Below are positions 1 to 10,876 of a DNA stretch of 64,000 bases, piece after piece; position 1 is the stretch's first letter, and the number at the start of each line of letters is the position of its first letter. This DNA comes from an uncultured Sulfitobacter sp. (GTDB taxonomy: Bacteria; Pseudomonadota; Alphaproteobacteria; Rhodobacterales; Rhodobacteraceae). The translations under genes were made by a program, and so were the position numbers. Location of the stretch: the NCBI GenBank assembly GCA_947492925.1, contig CANLOQ010000001.1:434001-498000 (forward strand), in the 5' to 3' direction. Below the pieces are notes generated by a model. That model was not told where the DNA came from and did no database searches. It saw only the letters and a list, made by a program, of their open reading frames with translations.

Positions 1-164
1 GCGCCGATCAGCGCACCGGATGCCGCACCGATCAATGCGCCGTTCTTGGTGCGCTGGTTCGGATCACCCGGCTGGGCCAGAATACCGCCGCCCTGTTGCG
101 TACATGCGCCCAATGCAAGGGCACCTGCCACCAGTGCGGCCACGGAAAATTTGGAAGAAATCAT
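1..164 (-). CDS. Glycine-zipper lipoprotein, N-terminal part (cut by window edge)
   Basis: The reverse strand reads from an ATG at 164 into a typical lipoprotein signal sequence (MISSKFSVAALVAGALALGACTQQ). The lipobox LGAC puts the lipidated Cys near residue 21. After a short linker comes GALIGAASGALIG, the start of a glycine-zipper motif. Proteins with this beginning are often outer-membrane lipoproteins with a C-terminal OmpA domain (YiaD-like), but that part lies outside the window, so this is inference. The gene runs off the left edge; only about 54 codons are visible. Confidence 0.8.
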   Translation of the reverse strand, partial: MISSKFSVAALVAGALALGACTQQGGGILAQPGDPNQRTKNGALIGAASGALIG

Positions 165-281
165 GTCTACTGCCTTCGATGTGATGGCCCCGTTCGGGCG
201 GGACGCTTGGTCTACCCAGCTTATATAGCTGCGCGTCCCAAGGGAATCACGGGGAATAACGCATCGGCAGTATCCCGCGCA

Positions 282-1145
282 TCAATTTTCGGTGCGCGCC
301 GCCTCAAAGGCAAGCATGGCGCGTTTGACGGGCAAGCCCCAGTGATAACCGCCCAAAGCACCAGATTTGCGCAGGGCACGGTGACAGGGAATAAGCCAGG
401 ACACCGGATTGCGCCCCACAGCCGTGCCAACCGCACGCACCGCTTTGGGGTTGCCGATGGCGCTGGCGATGTCGGAATAGGTCGTGACCTGCCCTGTTGG
501 CACCCGCAGCAAGGCTTCCCAGACCTTGATCTGGAAGGGTGCGCCGATCAGATAAAGCGGCGCACGATCAAGCGCGCCATCCTCGGCCCCGAATGCCGTC
601 AGCACCCAAGGGCGCAGCATCATCGGGTCCTCGATAAACTCCGCTTTGGGCCAGCGCGACGTGAGGTCCTCCATCGCGGCCTCCTCTCCCATCTCAGCGG
701 CCAGTGCCAGACCGCAGATGCCTTTTTCCGTCCCCATGACAAGCGCAAGGCCGAAGGGGCTGTCAAACCACCCCCAATAGATTTGCAGCCCCTCGCCGTG
801 CCGCGCGAACTCGCCGGGGCTCATTGCTTCCCACCGCAGAAACAGATCGTGCAGGCGGCCCGTGCCCGAAAGCCCCACTTCATGCGCGGCCTCAAGCGTG
901 GTTGCACGTTCGCGCAGCATGTCCTTGGCCTGCCCCAGCATCAGGTATTGCTGATAGCGCTTGGGCGATACGCCCACCCAACGTGAAAACAGGCGCTGGA
1001 AATGCGCGGGCGACATGCCCATTTCGGATGCGATCTGATCCAGGGTCAGCGGGTCCTCCGCACTGTCCAGAAGATCAATGGCGCGGCGCATGACTTTGTA
1101 ATGATAGCCATCGTCGAAGGCGGGAATGGATAGGGTCTGGTTCAT
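282..1145 (-). CDS. Ada-like protein: AraC-type HTH fused to O6-methylguanine-DNA methyltransferase
   Basis: 287 aa. Residues about 15-117 form an AraC-type double HTH (LDQIASEMGMSPAHFQRLF). Residues about 120-285 form the suicidal methyltransferase domain, with the acceptor Cys254 in PCHR (253-256) and the DNA-binding stretch VPTGQVTTYSDIA (215-227). It would repair O6-alkylguanine by moving the alkyl group to Cys254. The N-terminal zinc domain of E. coli Ada, which senses methylphosphotriesters (Cys38), is absent, so Ada-type self-activation cannot work in the same way. The start at 1145 gives a full first HTH. It is divergent from nth, another DNA repair gene, 90 bases away. Confidence 0.93.
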   Translation of the reverse strand: MNQTLSIPAFDDGYHYKVMRRAIDLLDSAEDPLTLDQIASEMGMSPAHFQRLFSRWVGVSPKRYQQYLMLGQAKDMLRERATTLEAAHEVGLSGTGRLHDLFLRWEAMSPGEFARHGEGLQIYWGWFDSPFGLALVMGTEKGICGLALAAEMGEEAAMEDLTSRWPKAEFIEDPMMLRPWVLTAFGAEDGALDRAPLYLIGAPFQIKVWEALLRVPTGQVTTYSDIASAIGNPKAVRAVGTAVGRNPVSWLIPCHRALRKSGALGGYHWGLPVKRAMLAFEAARTEN

Positions 1146-1235
1146 GCCCCCAATCTAGGCATATCGCACCGGCCCCGCGACCCGAAACATGCGCAACCGC
1201 TTGCCCCTGCGGATCAGTTCGCGCATACCGCTGAG

Positions 1236-1895
1236 ATGGCAAAACAGCTCGACTATCATACGATCAGGCAGATATTCGCCCGCTTTCACGCGGCAGACCC
1301 CGAACCCAAAGGGGAGCTGGAGCATGTCAATGTTTACACGCTTGTTGTGGCTGTTGCCCTATCGGCGCAGGCGACGGATGCGGGCGTGAACAAGGCAACG
1401 CGCGCGCTGTTCCAGATCGCGGATACGCCGCAAAAGATGCTTGATCTGGGACTTGAGGGGCTGACCGAACACATCAAGACAATCGGCCTTTTCCGTCAAA
1501 AGGCCAAGAACGTGATGAAGCTGAGCCAGATCCTCGTCGATGACTACGGCGGCGAGGTGCCAAATTCACGCGCCGCCCTGCAAAGCCTGCCCGGCGTGGG
1601 CCGCAAGACCGCGAACGTGGTGCTGAACATGTGGTGGCAGCAACCGGCCCAGGCCGTTGACACGCATATCTTCCGCGTCGGCAACCGCACCGGCATTGCA
1701 CCCGGCAAAACCGTGGACGCGGTAGAACGCGCCATCGAAGACAACATCCCGGCGGATTTCCAGCTGCACGCGCATCACTGGCTAATCCTGCACGGCCGCT
1801 ATCACTGCAAGGCGCGCAAACCCATGTGCCCCACATGCATCATCAAAGACCTCTGCCCGTTCGAGGACAAGACCGAGCTTCCCAAAGGAAAATGA
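1236..1895 (+). CDS. nth: Endonuclease III (DNA glycosylase/AP lyase)
   Basis: 219 aa, the usual length. It removes oxidised pyrimidines and cuts abasic sites in base excision repair. The helix-hairpin-helix is LPGVGRKTANVVL (118-130), with catalytic Lys124 and catalytic Asp142 in VDTHIFR. The C-terminal 4Fe-4S loop has Cys191, Cys198, Cys201 and Cys207 with the C-x6-C-x2-C-x5-C spacing of the family. The stop codon overlaps the next start (ATGA), so it is probably translated together with the kinase gene downstream. Confidence 0.97.
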   Translation: MAKQLDYHTIRQIFARFHAADPEPKGELEHVNVYTLVVAVALSAQATDAGVNKATRALFQIADTPQKMLDLGLEGLTEHIKTIGLFRQKAKNVMKLSQILVDDYGGEVPNSRAALQSLPGVGRKTANVVLNMWWQQPAQAVDTHIFRVGNRTGIAPGKTVDAVERAIEDNIPADFQLHAHHWLILHGRYHCKARKPMCPTCIIKDLCPFEDKTELPKGK

Positions 1896-2890
1896 ACACG
1901 ATGAAGACCTATGACCTTGTTGGCATCGGCAACGCCGTTGTGGATGTCATCGCCCAGACCGACGACAGCTTTCTGGCCCATATGGGCATCGAAAAAGGCA
2001 TCATGCAGCTGATCGAACAAGAGCGCGGTGAGGTGCTTTATGCCGCAATGAACGACCGTGTGCAGACGCCCGGTGGATCGGTCGCCAACACGATTGCGGG
2101 TGCGGGTGCGCTGGGGTTGCAGACGGCCTTTATCGGGCGCGTGCTGGATGACGCTTTGGGCAAGTTCTACGCCAGTGCGATGGACGATCACGGCATTGAT
2201 TTCGTAAACCCACCCGTGGCGGGCGGCGACATGCCGACCTCGCGGAGCATGATCTTTGTCACGCCGGACGGCGAGCGGTCGATGAACACCTATCTGGGTA
2301 TCTCCACCGGGCTTTCGTCTGACGATGTGTCAACCGATGTCGCGGGCAACGCCAGGATCATGTTCCTCGAAGGGTATCTCTTTGATCAGGGCGCGGGCAA
2401 GTCCGCCTTCCGCGAGGCGGCGCGCGCGACCAAGGCGGGCGGCGGTATGGCGGGCATCGCGATTTCCGATCCCTTCTGCGTCGAACGCCACCGCGATGAC
2501 TTTCTATCGCTCATCAAGAACGACCTCGACTATGTCATCGGTAACGAGGCCGAACTTCTGTCGCTGTTCCAAACCGACGATCTGGAAACAGCCCTGTCCA
2601 AAACCGCCGACATCTGCCCGATTGTTGTCTGCACCCGTTCGGGCGACGGTGTGACCCTGATTCGCGAAGGCACGCGCGCTGATGTGCCGGTCACCCCCGT
2701 AACACCAGTGGATGCAACAGGCGCAGGCGATCAATTTGCGGCAGGCTTCCTATTTGGTTTGTCCACCGGCGCCGATCTTGAGACTTGCGGCCGTATGGGC
2801 AACCTCTGCGCGGGTGAAGTCATCAGCCACATCGGCCCCCGCCCGCAAAAGGATATGCTGGCCGCGTTCAAGGCCGAAGGATTGGTCTGA
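1892..2890 (+). CDS. PfkB-family sugar/nucleoside kinase (adenosine-kinase-like)
   Basis: 332 aa from the ATG at 1892, which overlaps the nth stop as ATGA and has AAAGGAA just upstream. A second ATG three codons on (1901) is an alternative. Ribokinase-fold signatures are GGSVANT (61-67) and DATGAGD (274-280), with catalytic base Asp280 and the anion hole in GAGD. Related alphaproteobacterial proteins are usually annotated as adenosine kinase or simply PfkB kinase. The substrate cannot be told from the motifs. The following acetyltransferase gene starts 2 bases after the stop. Confidence 0.93.
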   Translation: MNTMKTYDLVGIGNAVVDVIAQTDDSFLAHMGIEKGIMQLIEQERGEVLYAAMNDRVQTPGGSVANTIAGAGALGLQTAFIGRVLDDALGKFYASAMDDHGIDFVNPPVAGGDMPTSRSMIFVTPDGERSMNTYLGISTGLSSDDVSTDVAGNARIMFLEGYLFDQGAGKSAFREAARATKAGGGMAGIAISDPFCVERHRDDFLSLIKNDLDYVIGNEAELLSLFQTDDLETALSKTADICPIVVCTRSGDGVTLIREGTRADVPVTPVTPVDATGAGDQFAAGFLFGLSTGADLETCGRMGNLCAGEVISHIGPRPQKDMLAAFKAEGLV

Positions 2891-2892
2891 CC

Positions 2893-3483
2893 ATGATCGC
2901 TGACGGCTTGCATGACGTGCCTGCGGGCAAGATCGCGATGGTGGTGACCCATCTTGAGATGCTTGCCCCGGCCACCCCGCGTGATGTCACGCTACCCCAA
3001 GGGATTTCCTTTCGCGCGGTATCGCCTGATCCGGATTGGTACAGGGACATCTTTGACCGCGTCGGCAGCCCGTGGCTGTGGTACGGGCGCCGGTCGCTGG
3101 ATAATGACGGACTGAACGACATTTTGCAGGATCCGGGCGTCACCCTCCACACTTTACGCAAGGACGGTCGGGACGAGGCATTGCTTGAGCTTGATTTCAG
3201 GCAGGAGGGCGAATGCGAGCTTGCCTATTTCGGGCTCACGGAAGCGCTGATCGGGACGGGCGCGGGCCGGTTTTTGATGAACGAGGCGATCCGGCTGGCA
3301 TGGGCCGCGCCGATCACCCGCCTGCATGTACACACGTGCACCATCGACAGCCAGCAGGCGCTGAATTTCTACATGCGCAGCGGGTTCAAACCCTACAAAC
3401 GTCAGGTCGAGATTGACGATGATCCCCGGCTTGTCGGCCTTCTGCCGCCGTCAAAAGGCCCCCACGTGCCGATCATTCGCTAA
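2893..3483 (+). CDS. GNAT-family N-acetyltransferase
   Basis: 196 aa. Motif A, which binds the acetyl-CoA pyrophosphate, appears as IGTGAGRFLM (120-129), and the family's C-terminal element as ALNFYMRSGF (156-165). The substrate is unknown. It starts 2 bases after the kinase stop and is probably the last gene of nth-kinase-GNAT. Its last 11 bases overlap the 3' end of the convergent gene at 3473-3955. Confidence 0.88.
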   Translation: MIADGLHDVPAGKIAMVVTHLEMLAPATPRDVTLPQGISFRAVSPDPDWYRDIFDRVGSPWLWYGRRSLDNDGLNDILQDPGVTLHTLRKDGRDEALLELDFRQEGECELAYFGLTEALIGTGAGRFLMNEAIRLAWAAPITRLHVHTCTIDSQQALNFYMRSGFKPYKRQVEIDDDPRLVGLLPPSKGPHVPIIR

Positions 3484-3955
3484 CGCTGCAATCCTTCTGG
3501 GCAAAACACGCCAGCACCCGCCGAAGCTGTGCCGGTTTGGGTGTTACAAATACCGCACCGCCGCAGGGGCCGACATCAATGGCGTAGCCGTCCACGTCCT
3601 TGCGCACGAAGGCCAGCACATCCTGCCCGTTTCCGACACTGCCACACCACGGACCAAGACAGGATACCTCAAGCGTAACGGCCTGATCATAGGGGCGCTC
3701 AAACCCGGTGGCGGTCATTGAGGTGCCCTTGAGCCGCGCGGGCACCGGCACCAGTCGTTCGGGGGGCGGGTCCTGTGTCATCCCTTCAGGCAGATCCGCA
3801 GCATCCAGTGTCAGCCGCCCATGCACGATCAGATATTGTTCCGGGGCGGCATCATACTGTGCATAGCTGCGCTCCACCGACGGGGCAAGGCAGGACAGCG
3901 CCAGCGCCGGAACGGGCGCGGTCAGAGCGATTGCACAGGCCAGCGCGCGGATCAC
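3473..3955 (-). CDS. Secreted protein of unknown function
   Basis: 160 aa with a clear signal peptide ([19 protein letters not shown], cleavage near residue 19-20). The mature part has several Cys residues ([27 protein letters not shown]), which suggests disulfides in the periplasm. I recognise no domain. The ATG overlaps the rppH stop (ATGA at 3952-3955), so it is probably co-transcribed and translationally coupled with rppH. It is convergent with the GNAT gene. Confidence 0.75.
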   Translation of the reverse strand: MIRALACAIALTAPVPALALSCLAPSVERSYAQYDAAPEQYLIVHGRLTLDAADLPEGMTQDPPPERLVPVPARLKGTSMTATGFERPYDQAVTLEVSCLGPWCGSVGNGQDVLAFVRKDVDGYAIDVGPCGGAVFVTPKPAQLRRVLACFAQKDCSVSE

Positions 3956-4434
3956 AGGTGCGCCTCGAATTCGGCCAGCACTACCTCATAGACGCTGCGT
4001 TTGAACGGCACGATGCTGTCCAGCAGGTCTTCCATTGCCATCCATTTCCACGCCCGGAATTCCTGATGAGCGGTTTTTATATTCACATCCGCATCACTGC
4101 CGTGGAACCGCAGCAGAAACCATTTCTGTTCCTGCCCGCGATATTTGCCTTTCCAGAGTTTTGGCACCAAATCATGCGGCAGATCATAGGGCACCCAACC
4201 GGCAGTCTCGGCCACCACCGTCACCAGCGATGACGGCACGCCGGTCTCTTCTTCCAACTCGCGCAGTGCGGCATCGCGCGGGGCTTCGTCTTTCTCAACC
4301 CCGCCCTGCGGCATTTGCCAGGCTTCGGTATACCGGTCCATGCGCTGCCCCACAAAGACCCGGCCATCGGCGTTGACCAGCATCACACCCGCACAGGGGC
4401 GGTATGGCAGTTTACTAATCTCTTCTGGCGTCAT
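3952..4434 (-). CDS. rppH: RNA pyrophosphohydrolase (Nudix)
   Basis: 160 aa from the ATG at 4434; the frame stays open far upstream, but this start matches family length and begins at the conserved YRPCAGVML. The Nudix box is complete: Gly44, Glu50, Arg58, Glu59, Glu62, Glu63, Gly65 ([20 protein letters not shown]). The WFLLRF and QEFRAWKW segments are typical of RppH/NudH. It removes pyrophosphate from mRNA 5' ends and starts RNA decay. It is divergent from fadH. Confidence 0.94.
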   Translation of the reverse strand: MTPEEISKLPYRPCAGVMLVNADGRVFVGQRMDRYTEAWQMPQGGVEKDEAPRDAALRELEEETGVPSSLVTVVAETAGWVPYDLPHDLVPKLWKGKYRGQEQKWFLLRFHGSDADVNIKTAHQEFRAWKWMAMEDLLDSIVPFKRSVYEVVLAEFEAHL

Positions 4435-4506
4435 GTCGGGCAGGCTCCTTATCTGGTTGCTCCCTTGTGTCCCATCGCGCGCTGATATCCAATAGCAAGT
4501 GGATGA

Positions 4507-6615
<2,109 letters not shown>

Positions 6616-6646
6616 CAGCGGCGACAGCGTCAAAGCACTGACAACA

Positions 6647-6673
6647 AAAGGGGCGGCACACGCGCGCCCCTTT
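6647..6673 (+). terminator. Hairpin terminator after fadH
   Basis: Perfect 9-bp inverted repeat AAAGGGGCG / CGCCCCTTT with a 9-base loop, 30 bases after the fadH stop. The T tract is only three bases within the stem, so its strength is uncertain. Confidence 0.65.
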
Positions 6674-6809
6674 GGAAACACAGCGTTCACCTGTTTCCGC
6701 GCCATCAACGATCCGCGCAATTACCACGCAACTGTCCCACCCCTGCCCCGTTCCTGCCCAGATTGGCCCGCATACCGTCCATCGAAACAAGTGATGTGAA
6801 GGAGCGGGT

Positions 6810-7715
6810 ATGGACCGCCTTACCGAGATGGAAGCTTTCGCCACCGTGGTGGACCAAGGAGGCTTTACCGATGCCGCAAAGAAGATGGGGATTTCCAAAT
6901 CCGCCGTCTCAAAACACGTCTCCTCGCTTGAGGCGCGTCTGGGCGCACGGTTGCTGAACCGGACAACGCGGCGTGTGTCGCCCACGGAAATCGGTCTGGC
7001 CTACTATGACCGCGCCCGCCGCGTTCTGAATGACGCAGGCGAAGCCGACGCACTGGTCACATCCATGCAATCTGCACCATCGGGCCTTCTGCGCATCTCG
7101 GTCGCCACGGATTTCGGCGTGAACCACCTGTCGCCGGTCCTGTCGGAATTTCTGTCCGACTTCCCCGACATCACGGTGAACATGGTCCTGAACAACCGCT
7201 ACGTCGAACTGATCTCGGAAGGGTTTGACATGGCCGTGCGTATTGGAGAGCTGGAAGACAGCACCCTGCGCGCCCGCAAACTGACGGAAACCACCAAACG
7301 CATGATCGCCAGCCCCAAGTATTTCGAAGAATACGGGCGCCCCGAAAAAATTGACGATCTGAACGATCACAAGCTTTTACACTATTCCAACCAATCCAGC
7401 GGCAACGTCTGGAAGCTGACCGCGCCGTCGGGCGAAAAACGGCAGGTGCGCACGGCAGGGTGGCTGTCGGTGAACGACGGGCAAAGCCTACTGAATGCCG
7501 CTGTCTCGGGGCTTGGCATCGCCTATCTGCCTAGTTTCCTTTATTCCGAAGCGATGGAAAAGGGTCTGGTCGTAGATGCAATCCCCGATCTGCCGCTTGA
7601 GACACAAGGCATCTACGCCGTCTACCCGCCGGGCCGCTTTACCCAGCCCAAGGTCCGCGCCTTCATAGATTTTCTGGTCCATGCCTTTGCCGAAAAAGGC
7701 CCAAGCGACTGGTAA
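6810..7715 (+). CDS. LysR-type transcriptional regulator
   Basis: 301 aa, normal LysR length. The N-terminal winged HTH covers residues 1-60 (TDAAKKMGISKSAVSKHVSS) and is followed by a periplasmic-binding-protein-like effector domain (about 90-295). AAGGAG lies at 6799-6804, 5 bases before the ATG. The family regulates genes such as efflux, redox or catabolic functions, often divergent neighbours, but no divergent gene is close here (fadH lies upstream on the same strand). The target and ligand are unknown. Confidence 0.92.
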   Translation: MDRLTEMEAFATVVDQGGFTDAAKKMGISKSAVSKHVSSLEARLGARLLNRTTRRVSPTEIGLAYYDRARRVLNDAGEADALVTSMQSAPSGLLRISVATDFGVNHLSPVLSEFLSDFPDITVNMVLNNRYVELISEGFDMAVRIGELEDSTLRARKLTETTKRMIASPKYFEEYGRPEKIDDLNDHKLLHYSNQSSGNVWKLTAPSGEKRQVRTAGWLSVNDGQSLLNAAVSGLGIAYLPSFLYSEAMEKGLVVDAIPDLPLETQGIYAVYPPGRFTQPKVRAFIDFLVHAFAEKGPSDW

Positions 7716-7745
7716 CACGAACCACCTTCCTCGGTGTTCACTCAA

Positions 7746-7778
7746 CTCCCGGTGTCCAAGCGGCGTCGGGAGCTTTTT
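7746..7778 (+). terminator. Terminator after the LysR gene
   Basis: 6-bp stem CTCCCG / CGGGAG (7746-7751 and 7767-7772) with a 15-base loop, followed by C and TTTTT at 7774-7778. It sits 31 bases after the LysR stop. Confidence 0.6.
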
Positions 7779-7928
7779 CGTTTTGCTGCCAATCACTGCG
7801 ACAGCCTTGGGGTGAAACGATCCCCCGGCATACCGCTTATTTTCGCAAAAACCGCGACAATGCCTCATTGCTGCCAAAAACGCTGCGTATCCTGTTTGGC
7901 AACAACACTGGAAAAAGCAGTTCGCCCC

Positions 7929-8654
7929 ATGAATATCAGCCGCAGCATCGCCATTTCTCTTATCGCTCTGTCCTTATCCGCCTGTGCACAGACCAGAACC
8001 TCCGCCTCTGATCCCACCCGACTGGACTTAACACCGTTGGGTTTCGCCAGCACCTCCCTCCAATCGGACAGTCTGGCAGAACAGGCACAGGCGCTTGACG
8101 CGCAAGCTGCGCGGATTGTGCATGCCAGTGCGCTGCGCGGCGCAGCGGTGGGTGCCGCGATCGGCTGCGGGCTTGGGGTGATGTCGTCCAGTGGTGCCGC
8201 GCAATGTTTGGGCGGTGCGGCGATTGGTGCTGTGGGCGGAGCGGCCATTGGCCGGAAATCCGGACAGCGGGCAGTTGCCCGTCGGGTTGCGCTTGTGTCC
8301 CCCAACGCGCTGGTGACCAATCTGCGCAAGGCAGACGACACACTGTCAGAACTGTCGCAGGACCTGCCCGCAGTGCTGGCGGCACAGGACGCGGAACTGA
8401 CGGAACTCGCGCTGGCCTTTGCGGCCAACCGGATCAGCGCCGACACCCATGACAAACGGATAAACCGGATCAAGCAAGACCGCGCCGCTCTTGCGCAATC
8501 GCTTGATCTGACCGCCGCGCAGGCCCGCAAGGCCACGCGCAACCTTCAGGCCGCACAGGCGGCCGGACAAACCGGGCTGGACTGGCACATCAGGGCTTCC
8601 GAAAACCTTGCGCGCCAAACCACGTCGGCCCGGTCCAGTATTTCGCTACTCTGA
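7929..8654 (+). CDS. Lipoprotein with glycine-zipper segment, unknown function
   Basis: 241 aa from the ATG at 7929; the frame is open upstream, but this start gives a lipoprotein signal (SIAISLIALSLSACAQ, lipidated Cys near residue 19). Residues about 65-115 are Gly/Ala rich with repeated GAAVGAAIG / GGAAIGAVGGAAIG, a glycine zipper that may insert into a membrane. The C-terminal half is Ala-rich and predicted helical or coiled coil. No known function. Its 3' end overlaps the convergent OmpA-like gene by 9 bases. Confidence 0.75.
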   Translation: MNISRSIAISLIALSLSACAQTRTSASDPTRLDLTPLGFASTSLQSDSLAEQAQALDAQAARIVHASALRGAAVGAAIGCGLGVMSSSGAAQCLGGAAIGAVGGAAIGRKSGQRAVARRVALVSPNALVTNLRKADDTLSELSQDLPAVLAAQDAELTELALAFAANRISADTHDKRINRIKQDRAALAQSLDLTAAQARKATRNLQAAQAAGQTGLDWHIRASENLARQTTSARSSISLL

Positions 8655-9581
8655 AGACAGCAGCACGATCTCGACGCGGCGGTTCTGCTCGCGTCCTTCG
8701 GGCGTCAGATTGCTGGCGTAGGGTGCCAGATATCCCATGCCTTCAGCGTCCAGCCTTGCCCCGTCGATATTGTAGGACCCAATCAACCGCTGGCGCACTG
8801 ACCGCGCCCGCGCGCGCGAAATGGCGATATTGGTCTGCAATCCGCCAACGGTATCTGTGTGCCCCACCACCGCAACGCGCAGACCCGGTTCCGCACTCAA
8901 GAACTGGGCCAAATCGGCAAGGGCCTGAAACGGCCCTGCGCCCAGATCGGTGCTGCCGGTTTCAAAATCCAGATTGGGCAATACCGCATGCCCCCGCGCC
9001 ACCAGTTGCGCGATGAAATCGCCCGCCTCTGTGACGGGAACGTTCAGCGGCACGTTGCCCGTGGTGCTGACCGATGCTGCCGGATCGTCCGGATTGCCAG
9101 CCTGAATAATCTGCACATAGGCAGAGGTGTCCGCCGTGCTGGCCAGCAGGGTCACAACCTCGGCAACCTTTCCATCACGCTCCCGCACCCCGGTCACAAA
9201 CTGAAACGCACGGATGTTAACGTACATATCAGGCCCCGGCAGCGTTTCAGTGGCGAACCGGAAATCGAACCCGCCACAGGCGCGTGCGCGACACTCCAGC
9301 GCAATCTCAAAACCCGCATCGACAAGTTGAGCCCTCAGCGGACGCATCACCTGAAAAGGTGTCAATCCGGGCGACGAAAGCTTCCATGCACTGCGCCGCA
9401 CCTCACCCTCAACCGCGACAACCGGCAGCATACCATCACGATATGCGCCAATCGGGGCTTCGTAGATGTCCGGGGCCGTGTTGCGTTCTGCAGTCTGGCG
9501 CGCCGTTGACGGCAGCGTTAAGTCCAGCGCCAGCGCCGGTCCCGCCCCTATCCATAAGGCCGCCAGCGCCGCGCGGATCAT
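8646..9581 (-). CDS. OmpA-family outer-membrane/peptidoglycan-binding protein
   Basis: 311 aa with a signal peptide (MIRAALAALWIGAGPALA). Residues about 200-310 are an OmpA C-terminal domain that binds diaminopimelate in peptidoglycan: VVGHTDTVG (238-246), SRARARSV (255-262), GMGYLAPYASNLTPEGR (281-297) and NRRVE (300-304). The N-terminal 180 residues, with Cys97/Cys102, are not recognisable. The start overlaps the stop of the upstream AhpD-like gene (ATGA), so it is the last gene of the leftward operon from 11592. Confidence 0.88.
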   Translation of the reverse strand: MIRAALAALWIGAGPALALDLTLPSTARQTAERNTAPDIYEAPIGAYRDGMLPVVAVEGEVRRSAWKLSSPGLTPFQVMRPLRAQLVDAGFEIALECRARACGGFDFRFATETLPGPDMYVNIRAFQFVTGVRERDGKVAEVVTLLASTADTSAYVQIIQAGNPDDPAASVSTTGNVPLNVPVTEAGDFIAQLVARGHAVLPNLDFETGSTDLGAGPFQALADLAQFLSAEPGLRVAVVGHTDTVGGLQTNIAISRARARSVRQRLIGSYNIDGARLDAEGMGYLAPYASNLTPEGREQNRRVEIVLLSSE

Positions 9582-10147
9582 CTTGCCTGCGCGTGGTATT
9601 CAGGGTTGGGGCGCATGTCGGTGGCGCTGGCCACACGGTTGGTCATGTTGAAAAACGCGGCAACGCTGGTGATGTCCCAGATGTCGCGATCACTAAAACC
9701 CGCATCGCGCAACACCTGACGGTCTTTCTCCTCGACGCTCGCGCTTTCGCGGGTCAGCTGAACGGCGAAATCCAGCATCGCGCGCTGTTTGTCGGTGATG
9801 CGGGCCACTTTGTAGTTCATCACCAGCGCCTCGCCCAAAGTCGGATCACCCGACAATGCGCGCACCGCAGCGCCGTGGGCAACAAGGCAGTAGTAACATT
9901 TGTTGACCGCTGACACCGCGACCGCAATCATCTCGCGCTCCAGCTTGCTCAGCGCGCTGTCACCCAGCATCAGATCGTTGTAAAGCGCCGTAAAGCTGTT
10001 CAACTTTTCCACATCAAAGGCATAGGCCCGCAGCACGTTGGGAACCATGCCCAGCTTGTCCTGACAGATATCAAAATACTTCTGTGTCGCTTCCGGCAGC
10101 GGATCCATCATTGGCAGGTTCAGGGCGGTGGGCATATCGTCTGACAT
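9578..10147 (-). CDS. AhpD-like / carboxymuconolactone-decarboxylase-family peroxidase-related protein
   Basis: 189 aa. The AhpD-fold active site is visible as Cys84-x2-Cys87 and His91 in NKCYYCLVAHG, preceded by the Glu-bearing LEREMIAVAVS (69-79). It belongs to the uncharacterised peroxidase-related branch of the AhpD/CMD family, thought to act on hydroperoxides through the Cys pair. It lies in the leftward operon, 9 bases downstream of the GNAT gene, and overlaps the OmpA-like gene by 4 bases. Confidence 0.88.
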   Translation of the reverse strand: MSDDMPTALNLPMMDPLPEATQKYFDICQDKLGMVPNVLRAYAFDVEKLNSFTALYNDLMLGDSALSKLEREMIAVAVSAVNKCYYCLVAHGAAVRALSGDPTLGEALVMNYKVARITDKQRAMLDFAVQLTRESASVEEKDRQVLRDAGFSDRDIWDITSVAAFFNMTNRVASATDMRPNPEYHAQAR

Positions 10148-10156
10148 CAGGGTTCC

Positions 10157-10876
10157 TTACTTCGGTCGGTGGCGGTAATGGTAACGCCCCGCCTCGGCAA
10201 AGCCCAGCGCGCGGTAAAGCGCGTTTGCCGCCGTATTCTGCGCAACACAGAGAACTGACAGGTGCTCTGCCCCCTGCGCCTGACCCCAGAACGCCGCCGC
10301 TCGCATCATCCACTGCGCTACGCCCTGCCTGCGCTGATGTGGAACTACCTCGACCGCGTGAACCATGCACACGCCATCATGCACAGCGGCAAAGGCAACG
10401 CCGCCCGGTTTTTCATTCCAGCGCGACAGAATTGCGGTCTTGCGCGCCGCGCGCTCCATCACGGCGATGCGCGCGGGGCCAATGCCACCCTGCGCCCAGA
10501 CCTCGCGCATGATCGCCAGCGGTTCCCAAAGGGTAAACGCGGTGACGCGCGGGATCGGCACATCTGTCAGCTGCGCGATCGGCAAGGTGTAAAGGATGAC
10601 CGGATCAATGATCTGATACCCTTGGCTTTCAAGCAGCCCGTCCAAAGCCGCTTCACCCTCACGGATCATGAACAACGGCTCCTGACCAATCCCGGCCATT
10701 GCCGTTTCGGCCTGTGCCACATCCGCTGCGGTCACTTCACCCAGCGCCGTTGCCGCTGACACGCGCTTGCCCCCGCCCTGCCCTTCGCGCAGCGTCCACG
10801 CCCCGGCGCGGAATTGCCGCGCGGCGGGCCATGTGCCGTCGCAAACGTCATAAAGCTGATGTGCGGTTGGCGTCAC
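10157..10876 (-). CDS. GNAT-family N-acetyltransferase
   Basis: 239 aa. The C-terminal half carries the acetyl-CoA loop VVPHQRRQGVAQWMM and the end motif NTAANALYRALGFAEAGRY. The N-terminal half (to about residue 110) looks like a degenerate second GNAT fold, as in many two-lobed members. The substrate is unknown. The ATG overlaps the stop of the CinA-like gene (ATGA at 10873-10876), so the two are coupled. Confidence 0.87.
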   Translation of the reverse strand: MTPTAHQLYDVCDGTWPAARQFRAGAWTLREGQGGGKRVSAATALGEVTAADVAQAETAMAGIGQEPLFMIREGEAALDGLLESQGYQIIDPVILYTLPIAQLTDVPIPRVTAFTLWEPLAIMREVWAQGGIGPARIAVMERAARKTAILSRWNEKPGGVAFAAVHDGVCMVHAVEVVPHQRRQGVAQWMMRAAAFWGQAQGAEHLSVLCVAQNTAANALYRALGFAEAGRYHYRHRPK

